DNA of 10,852 nt, taken from assembly GCA_009602725.1 (NCBI GenBank), contig WELB01000152.1, positions 7,229 to 18,080 on the forward strand, read 5' to 3'. Position 1 is the stretch's first letter. Each line of letters opens with the position of its first letter. This document shows positions 1 to 7,600 of this stretch, piece after piece. Source of the DNA: Spirogloea muscicola (taxonomy: Eukaryota; Streptophyta; Zygnematophyceae; Spirogloeales; Spirogloeaceae). Below the pieces are notes generated by a model. That model ran no database searches and was not told the DNA's origin. It saw nothing but the letters and a program-made list of their open reading frames with translations. The position numbers were made by a program, and so were the translations under genes.

Positions 1-1423
1 GGGGACCCACTTCCAGGAGCCCAGCATCTCTGATCTGCGGCTGCTTAGCAGGGGTTACTGAGTGTCTCGTAGCAGCTTTGTTTCTGTTACTTAGCGCTTC
101 CCCTGGCCCCCTTCTCGTACTCTGTTCATTCTTTTTCGGGCTGGTTGTTCCAGCCCCTATTCTCAATGGGCGAGCACTTTCTTCTAGTCGTTCGCACTCA
201 GGCTCCAGACCTTGTCCAATCCTTTGGGCTGGCCTTTCCCAGCCACCAGTCAATCTGGCCGCGCTTCTGGTTTTTTGGGCTGGCTTTTCCAGCCCCTATC
301 CTCAATAGGCGAGCACTTTCTCTTCCAGAAAAAGGGAGATCTTTCAATGCAAGGCAATGGCTATGAGAAGAAGTGCTCGCCCATAGAGAAGAGGGGCCAG
401 CCCGAAATGTTACACAACGTTGTACAAGCAGAGAGAAACATACTCTTCCAGTGGGTAGAAGACGCTTCCAGTAGAGGGCAACGGCTCTGATTGCCAGCTT
501 GCCAGCCCAGACATATGAAATGAAAGTAGATGTACAAGGTCCGAAAGGGCCGGAAGGTGCACAAGCAGAGTACTTTATCCCTTGACTTCTGCAAGTTGGC
601 GCCTCGGAGGTGACACGACCCATCACTCATTGATGTTTATCCAGTCGTCGAGGAAGGCGCCTCAGACGTCAGATCACACTCCACAATCTAGGAATGTCAA
701 GTGGTAGTGTCACAGGCAACTTCCACAGCCAAGGGCAACAGGGGCGCAGCGGTAGTCAACTCTCGCTTCGTGCAACTCTCGCCTCAGTTCTCCTCTCTCA
801 GGCCATCAAGTTCACTTGAGATGAAAGGCAGCTGGCAAACTGCCGGCGAGCGGCCCAGCAGACAGCTTTCACAAAGCATCGCTGCTAAGCACTATGGGGA
901 GCCTAGCGTGTCACTCTTCACATTTGTGACGGGGCTTGTGGCATGCGATTGACAATTTGGTGTTAGTGAGAGGTCATCCTCAGGCCGTGTTGCCGGTACC
1001 AGGAGATATCTTCAGCACTTAATATAGCATCTTGTAAAAGTGCATCGACATGGGTGAAATTGAACTACTGACTCCAGTCTTTCACTTAGCAAGTGCATGA
1101 AGTCAGCGCCGCATATGCCTTCCGAGCTGCGCCGGTGCCTTAGGCAGCATCGTGATGGAACGTGGCATGTGTGCGCCGTACAGTCGGTTCTGCCGAAAGT
1201 CGATTGCCGCTGTTGAGGCCGGCAGCATGGCCTCCTCCTCCAGTTGCAGAACCACAATATTGGCCTGCGCCCTGGGCAACACATGCGCCCAATGAAATGT
1301 TACGATTCAAGGGGAAAATTGCACAAGACTGTGCCATGCAAATGTCGATGATCACTGCAGAGCCGGCACCTCAGTGAACAAGGGGAGCCGAGCAGACAGG
1401 GGCCAGGTTGTAAGTTGCAGTGC
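1..1423. other. Mostly non-coding left flank with repeats; possible weak exon ending at 1377
   Basis: No convincing gene. Open frames here are short, overlap on both strands and have no protein-like pattern. 138-403 holds a stem-loop repeat family (listed separately). On the plus strand, about 1236-1377 could be a terminal exon: the frame reads AEPQYWPAPWATHAP and ends at TGA 1375-1377, 46 bases before the convergent end of the minus-strand gene. I could not find matching upstream exons, so it is left as a possibility. Confidence 0.4.
138..403. repeat. Interspersed stem-loop repeat: two direct copies, one half copy, one inverted copy
   Basis: A unit of about 46 bases begins with a hairpin (GGGCTGG, 5-base loop, CCAGCCC), followed by CTATYCTCAATRGGCGAGCA and CTTTC. 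Copy 1 is at 138-183 and copy 2 at 277-322. A half copy with only the hairpin is at 226-244, with its last stem base lost. A third unit lies in opposite orientation at 367-403: its reverse complement starts GGGCTGG and ends ATGGGCGAGCACTTCTTC. Copies differ by a few bases, so they are old or diverging. The arrangement resembles small non-autonomous inverted-repeat elements, but no transposase or clear target-site duplication is visible. Confidence 0.75.
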
Positions 1424-2731
1424 TCACAGCTTCTGCTGCACTCTTCTTCTCTTCTTGGCCGCCCGCTGTCGGTCCGCCTCCTCCTCGGTCACACCAGCCC
1501 TGAGAGCCAGGCGCACTGACCAACATTAGCGGCAGGCCCTTTGCCAGGAGTGTTACTGCGGTACACTAGACTAAAGGCTCATCTACACAGTGCTTCTTGC
1601 CACATGTCGGCCTCAGTCAGTGTCGGCCTCAGTCAGCAACTTATGTCAGGGTTTGGATTCTAGAAGCACATCAGCAGACTGCATGAATGAATGAGCATGC
1701 GACATCTTAAGCTCTGATTGAGATTGATGGTAGCATGTAAACAAGGGGTGTGTCAACCCTCAGGCCACACATAGAGGACATTTGGAAATGTCGGCCTCTC
1801 AGTATGGGGCTTGAGGGGTACTTACACAGTGGTGCCTCTTGCTTCTGCCTCAGAAGCACCGGTGCTGGCAGAAACTTGCCGCGGAATCGTCTCAGAGCCC
1901 GTCGCTGACGGGTGGTCCAGCGCCGCATCCTCAACTATTTGCTCCCTCTGGGGAGCGCCCAATGAGCCTTGCTCCTTCCTCCGTGACCGCAATCGCTTGG
2001 TTGGCGTGCCGACAGCCTCCTGCATGCCATCATCTGGACTAGCAGTGCCGCCGTCAACCGGTGCAGCTCTCTTTGGCCCGCTCACACGGCGCCGCTGCTC
2101 TTTGGCCTCCACCTCCCGTCTGCGTCAGCAAGTTGTTGCCACAGTTGTCATGTGCCCAGCACGGCCATGGTGACCTTGGTAAGCCAGCCTGCAGCCACCA
2201 AATGTTGGGGCCAAGCTAATTGCACAGCCTTCTCAAGCCCCCACAGTAACACTCACGTAGTAAAGGGACGTGACCAGCGCAGCGAGGCAGCCGCGCTGCC
2301 AGCACTCCTTTGCCATGTCCACAAGAGATATACAAGTATGGGCGTGATGATGTCATAATGACAAAGACAAAATGGCGGCCAACTCACAGTCGGCGCTGGT
2401 CGCGCTCCTCGCTGCGCTTGCGTCGCGCCGACTCCATGCTCTGCATGAGCCGGCGATGGCCGGCCGAGCGTGAGCACATCAGCGACAACGGCACAGACCC
2501 GGCAAACTCAAGCTGGTATTAGGGCGCAGGTTAGGGCTAGAGTCCTAGCCCTAAGCTGAGCAAGTGGAGCTTCAAGGTCAGTGGCCAGGGTTTGACCTTA
2601 AAGGTATTGTGGGATGTATCTGCACTGCTTACCTGCTGCAGTGTCACCTCTTCGGGGGCGTCAGAGTCATCACCGCTGGTGGAGCAGTCGGGTATCAGCT
2701 GTGCCGGCGTTGCTGCCACCGCCATCCCCAT
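1424..2731 (-). CDS. Charged nucleolar-type protein, putative U3 snoRNA-associated (Utp16/Bud21-like), 4 exons
   Basis: Exons in transcript order: 2731-2633, 2512-2388, 2119-1826, 1499-1424, giving 197 residues. The three donors are GTAAGC, GTGAGT and GTAAGT, each acceptor ends in AG, and phases match at every join (0, 2, 2). The first ATG follows an in-frame TAA about 40 bases upstream. Exon 1 carries the acidic motif DDSDAPEEVTLQQ (about 21-33). Exon 2 has a basic/acidic helix, SARRKRSEERDQRRL, continuing into REVEAKEQRRRV in exon 3. Exon 3 is rich in P, S, T, A and charged residues and looks disordered. Exon 4 ends the protein with EEEADRQRAAKKRRRVQQKL, a likely nuclear/nucleolar signal. 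An acidic DAPEEV box followed by charged helices is typical of the U3 snoRNA-associated Utp16 family, which works in small-subunit rRNA processing. That family call rests on the motif and composition only. It could be another nuclear protein with an acidic box. The gene structure is more certain than the function. Confidence 0.72.
1605..1636. repeat. 16-base perfect tandem duplication
   Basis: TGTCGGCCTCAGTCAG occurs twice head to tail (1605-1620 and 1621-1636) inside the last intron of the minus-strand Utp16-like gene. A partial echo, TGTCGGCCTC, is present near 1789-1798 in the same intron. Confidence 0.9.
2531..2554. repeat. Perfect 10-bp inverted repeat (hairpin) in an intron
   Basis: Arms TTAGGGCTAG (2531-2540) and CTAGCCCTAA (2545-2554) pair perfectly around a four-base loop, AGTC. 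It lies in the first intron between coding exons (2513-2632) of the minus-strand gene, just upstream of the acceptor in transcript direction. Confidence 0.9.
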
Positions 2732-2742
2732 ACGGGCTAGTC

Positions 2743-3060
2743 CTGCCGCAGCAGAAGCAGAAATTTATAACTGCAGCAGCGCACAAGCATTAAAGGAGAG
2801 TTGCGTGTATTGGATCAATGGACTGGCCAAAGTGTCGATCACAGGGTTTGGGCGTGCACAACTGGTTGCAGCAGGCAAGCAGACACGTCAATTATAGCTT
2901 CTGAGACTTCGCTCTCCTCTGCCGGCGGAGCACGTCACGCCACCAGCCCAACAGGTAGTGGCGCTGGCGCTGGCTGGGCTCTGCTGTACTCACCTGCCTT
3001 GCTCCAGGACCAGCTCGTCCTCTCTATCTGCCTGGCAATTTGGCTGCCAGGCAGCTGAGG
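2743..3060 (-). other. Possible 5' leader exon and intron of the Utp16-like gene
   Basis: On the minus strand a strong donor, GCAG|GTGAGTAC, lies at 2993-2986. The nearest acceptor in front of the start codon is GCGGCAG with the exon resuming at 2742, eleven bases before ATG 2731. A spliced leader with a 251-base intron (2993-2743) is therefore plausible. The exon side (about 3060-2994) contains one acidic frame (REDELVLEQG), but that frame ends in phase 2 and would not join in frame to the downstream exon. So I read the exon as untranslated if it exists. Confidence 0.28.
3028..3054. repeat. Perfect 10-bp inverted repeat (hairpin)
   Basis: Arms CTGCCTGGCA (3028-3037) and TGCCAGGCAG (3045-3054) pair perfectly around a seven-base loop. 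It sits about 35 bases to the right of the strong minus-strand donor at 2993, inside the possible leader exon. Confidence 0.9.
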
Positions 3061-3313
3061 GCTCGGGCAGTCTCCGCGCTGGAAGACTTGAGAGTGACGG
3101 AAAGGATAGGGGAAGACGGGAAAGGAATGACAAGGAAAGACCGTAGTGGGGATACAACCGAGCGAGTGGTTGCAGTGTGTGGGGAAGGGGGGGTGCAGGG
3201 GGCGGGCGGGGGCGAGCGCGAGAGAGGACGCAAATGTGCTGTGTGGAGGGGGCGGGAAAGGAAGGGGGTGGTGGTGGTGGGAAGAGAGAGCGCGAGAGGG
3301 TGAGAGTGAGAGT

Positions 3314-3317
<4 letters not shown>

Positions 3318-3376
<59 letters not shown>

Positions 3377-3400
3377 CGAGAGAGAGAGAGAGAGAGAGAG
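3318..3400. repeat. (GA)n microsatellite
   Basis: An alternating GA tract of about 83 bases, interrupted twice by a GC step at 3367 and 3377. It is preceded by a degenerate GAGAGTGAGAGTGAGT segment. Polypurine/polypyrimidine mirror tracts like this can form triplex (H-) DNA and are often length-variable. Confidence 0.97.
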
Positions 3401-3471
3401 GCGCAAATCTCAAACCCTCCCACTGCGAGACAGACGAGGTGGCGTGGCGCGGCAGCGTGCTGCTCAGAGTG

Positions 3472-3502
3472 GGCCACCAACGCGAGAGTGGCCACCAACG
3501 CG
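3472..3502. repeat. Short tandem duplication, period 18
   Basis: GGCCACCAACGCG occurs at 3472-3484 and again at 3490-3502, with similar flanks (AGTG before each). This is a local duplication next to the (GA)n tract. Confidence 0.85.
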
Positions 3503-3796
3503 CGTTGCAGAGGCGGAAGGAGGTCGAGGTGGCGCTTAAACTAAAAACCCCGTGGTTCACATCAGTTGAGAGGCCTCCATTGCGAGGTGGGCGAGGCTCG
3601 CAGCCCGTGCCTGCTGGGTGAGTGCGCCGTCGTGAAGGCAGACAATGGCTTCTGCTGCTATGGCTTCCACTGCAAGCGCTCGTCTTCTGCTAGCGGGTGA
3701 AGAGCTCTTGTGTCAGGCCTGTGCAAGCTCTCATCACTCTTGTGGTGGCTGGCTGTCCTTCTGACATGCCCTTATAGACTGGGCTTCGTGACACAG

Positions 3797-3926
3797 TGCT
3801 GCCTTTCAGGGCGTCCTGGACTGCTTCGAGCGTTATGGTCGACAGAGAGCAGAGCATGCTGCGCCTCTGATGGGCCTGAAGATGGAGCAGCTCGATGCTG
3901 AGCTCGAGGCGCTCGATCACGACTAG
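3797..3926 (+). CDS. Probable last exon of an unrecognised plus-strand gene (partial)
   Basis: After the acceptor-like CTGCCTTTCAG at 3809, an open frame reads GVLDCFERYGRQRAEHAAPL, then continues with LKMEQLDAELEALDHD to a TAG at 3924-3926. The piece is amphipathic, with heptad-like leucines, as in the end of a coiled coil. Two acceptors are possible: 3810 (phase 0) or AG at 3795-3796, with the exon starting at 3797 (phase 2). The second fits a strong GTGAGT donor at 3618, whose exon would end in phase 2. ATG 3645 opens a short frame, but its donors are all phase 1 and do not join in frame. I do not recognise the family, and upstream exons are not resolved. The antisense frame is also open, but starts only at GTG and lacks good splice sites. 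Confidence 0.4.
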
Positions 3927-4606
3927 CCTATGCTGGTCGCCGCCTGAATCGCCATCTATTCCCTGGGATCCAGCGAGTCTTGTCGCCCCTCTGCCAAGGT
4001 ACCTGTCAAACCTGAAGTCGCCTGAACTCTTATGCAGGACTCAGCTTGCAACACCAGTGTTTCCAGGACTAGCAAGTCCTGGACCTCCTTGGGCATGTTG
4101 TCGATAAGGCGAGCCTGATTAAGCACTAATATGGATGCATGCACAGCAAAAGCTCATGGGCAGAGGCTGCTCTTCAGAGCTCCATGTCATCAGGCTCGTG
4201 TTCAGCAATTGCTTTGCCGTGCCATCCCAGTCTGCGACCCACAGAAGTCATTCCTCAACATTTTTCTGTGACAGATTGATTCAAGCAGGGTGTCACATAC
4301 TTCGTGCTTTGCATGGATCAATGGAGAGATGGCTGTCATCCAACATTGATTGTCTAAGCCCCTGAGCTCCAGAGCCCAAGACGGTCATCCCTGAGGCTGC
4401 AAGGAGCGAAGCCCCCAGGGCGCCTTCAGATTGTCCGCTACGAGGGCCAAGCAGCTGGCGGCGGGAGCTCGGGAATGTGATGATGATTGTGGCGCGAGCA
4501 GGGTGGTCGCAACGTGCCCACCAGGACGCCGCAGGGCTCAGCAGAATGGCGGCGTAGCCGACGCCAGCACCAGGCGTGACGAGGCTGCGGCGCCTCTCTG
4601 GCGGCC
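3927..4606. other. Intergenic region and likely promoter/leader of NUP85
   Basis: No supported gene. Minus-strand frames at 3956-4144 and 4438-4689 are short and lack paired splice sites or recognisable motifs. The 3' part (from about 4430) is GC-rich and probably the 5' leader of NUP85. I see no clear TATA box. A hairpin at 4062-4083 is listed separately. Confidence 0.5.
4062..4083. repeat. Perfect 9-bp inverted repeat (hairpin) between genes
   Basis: Arms TCCAGGACT (4062-4070) and AGTCCTGGA (4075-4083) surround a four-base loop, AGCA. It lies about 136 bases after the stop codon of the plus-strand exon ending at 3926, where it might be part of a 3' region. Confidence 0.9.
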
Positions 4607-7600
4607 ATGGGCAAAGAGGAAGTGCCAGCGGTGTGCGAGATCGTGGGCCTGCAGGGCTCGCTCAGGGCAACGTGGGGCACCGGCAACAACCTCGTGGTCT
4701 CGGAGGCGTCAGAGCCGGCCGGTGCTCCGTCTAGGCGAGTGGCGTTGCTTCAGCTGCCAAGCGGTGCTTTGCTGTGCTGCGGCAGTGTCAACTTGGATTG
4801 CTAACTGATCTGATTTTGACTGAGCAGCTGCCAACAGCAGCGCAGACCTTAAACCCTGAACCCCAGAAAGAAGAATTGTATGCAGTGCGTACGTCGTCAG
4901 CTGGGGGCTCGCAGGGAAGGAGCAGCGTGCTCTTGCCTGCGACGCGGCACCGCTCTTTGACAACCTCCAGCGCCAGCTCGCGGCGTCCGAGGAGGCCGGT
5001 GAAGACAACGGCGGCGGCGGCGGTGGCGGACTGCTCACGCTCGTTGGCGACGGCGACGACGGGTGCAGCCCCAGCAGCAACGTGCACTTGACTTGCTCAT
5101 GGAGATCGATCACGGTGTATCATTCTATAGATACATCAGTGGTTGTAGCAGAATGTGCATGGGTTGCATGCAACAGTAGAGTGCCTGATCTCCTAACTCA
5201 GCCCGCCGCTGTCTGGCTTGCCAGACGGGAACAGGTTATGCCTTACAGCCGGGCCATCAGTGGCCTCCTGGCGCCTCCGCAGGAGGTCATTGACGCGTAT
5301 GCTGTAAGCTCCTGGCCACCACCTCGATCACAAATGCTCTGCTATTGCTGGTTTTCAGCTCTCATGATCTTGCACTTGATCTCAGCTCCCAAAGCTTTGC
5401 TTCTCTGCCCCTACCAGAGTTGGGGTGTAAATATTCTGTTCAAGAGCGGACGCCCCATGCAATTCGGGCATCTCGCTTAGGAGTGCCTAGAAGCTCCAGA
5501 GATGCTTGAATTCAATCCGGGTCCCAATGTTGTGCTTGCATGGGCTTCTGCAGAGCGTAGACCGGACTGCACAAAAGGCTGGCTGGGATCTGATCCAAGT
5601 CACATACGCAGACCACAGCGCCAGCCCAATGCTGACGGAACCACTGCTCGACTGGCTGGCGGTCAGTTGCAAACCTGAGCGCCGACCTTACTGATCAGGG
5701 GACCGCCGACATCGGTGATCTCGGGGCTTAAGCTTGATCATATGATGAGAAACTTGGGCTCCAACTCTAGAAGTGGCGCTAATCTGATGAGCAAGTGACC
5801 TGCATGGGCCACCATCAAGTGACTGCAGTGAACACCTCACAGCACTGCGAGTCTTGACGCAAAGCAGATGCTGCCAGCACTGTCGCAGATTGGTGTTGCA
5901 AGCTTGACACGTGTCTGACGCCTGGCGTTTGCGTGGTTGGGCCTCTGGGTCACCTCCGAGGCTGGCTTGCAGGAGCACGACACCGTGTTGACGCCCTTCC
6001 ACCTGACCGTGCGCGCCAAGCTCCTTGCCTTAAAAGACAAGCTGCTGAGGATCAAGGTCAGCAACCTTCATAACAAGCACGAGTATCTATTCTATGATAC
6101 GCTGTTGGCCAAGTGCAGATCCTTGCACATCAAGACGAAGTTAAGCTCCGCTTGAGAGCTGGGCTTTCAAGGGCAGCCTTGCAAGCAATTGAGGTCACTC
6201 TTGTGTGGGCTGCCAGTTTCCAGAGGACGACCCTGTGTACTGGGACACCATCCTCGCTGCTGGCGCGGTCGGGTGGCTTGACACAGCTGTCCGTATGACA
6301 TCCTTCCTCCAATGAAGTCTGGCCCGCATGCTTGCAGGTGTTAGACGTAGCATCAGGCTGAGGCTTAGGCTTGTGGGATCCGCTGAGCTCCTAGCTTTTA
6401 AGCTGTGCTGTATGCAGTCATTGGTGGCAAGCACTTGTAAAGCTAAATTCTTGCTGTATTGCATGTGGTGATAGTGGCAGGCCATTGCGGCTGCAGTAAA
6501 GTCTGAGTCAGTTACTGCTTGGGAGTGAACAGGTGGCGCTGCTGCGCATGCACGGATCCTACCGGGACGATCAGATCAACGATCGCGAAGTGCGTGGCAT
6601 TCAGGGCTTTAGCTGTTGATCTAGTCGTTCACAGCCAAAGCTGGAACAGCGGGATGGGAGTCATGCGGGACATTAGCCGAGCTAATCCTTCCATTATAGT
6701 CACATTGACAGTGTCCTAACGGGTCAGAAGGTGATCCGCGCAGGGCGAGAACGGCCTGGTGGAGGCAGTGGCCGTGCTCATCTCCCTCATGCCGCGGCTC
6801 CGGCCACCGCCCCTCCCGCCCGCCGGCACGCCCTATGCTACCGTGCCCGAGCTCGTCCGGGTCTGCCAGACCTGTCCTTCAACCAAGGCACTTCTGAACA
6901 TATTCGCGAGCAGTCCCCCTTAGTAACCAGGAAATGTGGGGCTGCCTGATACATAAAGTTTAAGCTTTGACTGAGTGCTGAGCTGGGTCCTCATAATACC
7001 AAAGGCCCAAATCTTCTTGAAGCGCCATGATGTGACTGGCAGCCTGTGCAGTTGCTGCTCATTGTACTTGTTGAGTGCAGCTCTCTACCACTCCTTGAAC
7101 TGGATTCTTACAACAGTGACGGCTTGGCTAAGGTCCTGCGCAGGCGCGGGAGCGGTGGCTGGGCCAGCTGGCGCGCCTGGAGTCCAAGGCCGGACCCTAC
7201 TGGGCGGCCTGCTCGCACGTTGGCACGACGCACGGCCTCACACGCGTCCTCGCCCTCTTCCAGGGCAGCCAGGAGCTGCTCCAGGCGCACGCCTCGCACT
7301 GGCTTGAGCTCCTGCTTGCCCGCCTCCTCCACCTCAAGCCCCATGCCCCCGTGAGCTCCATCCCCACACTCTGATCCTGACATGGCTTGAGGATGAATGC
7401 CATTAATCTGCAGATGACCAGAAGAACGTGTCTTTCCTTCTTCATTGGCAGACACTTGCTTTGCTTTGCTTTCTGTGATTGTCTGCCCCTTCACTGGGCC
7501 TGCGAGTGCTACTTCGCCTTGCTGACTGGAAATGCCAGGAATTGCTAGATATCCTCGTGGAGATTGTGAACATGAAACTGTACCTCAGAGGAGAAAGATC

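Larger units (their letters stand above)
2995..3796. other. Long non-coding upstream region, purine-rich on the plus strand
   Basis: This is the region upstream of the minus-strand Utp16-like gene and before the plus-strand exon at 3797. About 3085-3400 is strongly purine-biased on the plus strand and culminates in a (GA)n tract. The long Arg-Glu frames (plus) and Ser-Leu frames (minus) spanning it are translations of the microsatellite. The arrangement suggests a shared promoter area for two divergent genes, but no TATA box or initiator is clear. Confidence 0.5.

Noticed and set aside
198-626. Minus-strand 142-codon frame
   Set aside because: It runs through the stem-loop repeat copies, overlaps other open frames, and has Cys/Ser/Trp-rich composition without recognisable motifs.
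2762-2768. TATAAAT as a TATA box for the minus-strand gene
   Set aside because: It is only about 35 bases from the ATG, leaving almost no leader, and lies inside the possible leader intron.
2935-3560. Long Ser-Leu (minus) and Arg-Glu (plus) open frames of up to 187 codons
   Set aside because: They are translations of the (GA)n tract, open in several frames at once, with no protein-like pattern outside the repeat.
3690-3920. Minus-strand frame beginning IERLELSIELLHLQ
   Set aside because: It is the antisense mirror of the plus-strand coiled-coil exon, starts at GTG rather than ATG, and has no good flanking splice sites.
3956-4144. Minus-strand frame with IDNMPKEVQDLLVLETLVLQ
   Set aside because: Looks protein-like at first, but part of it is the hairpin at 4062-4083, and no matching splice partners or known family were found.
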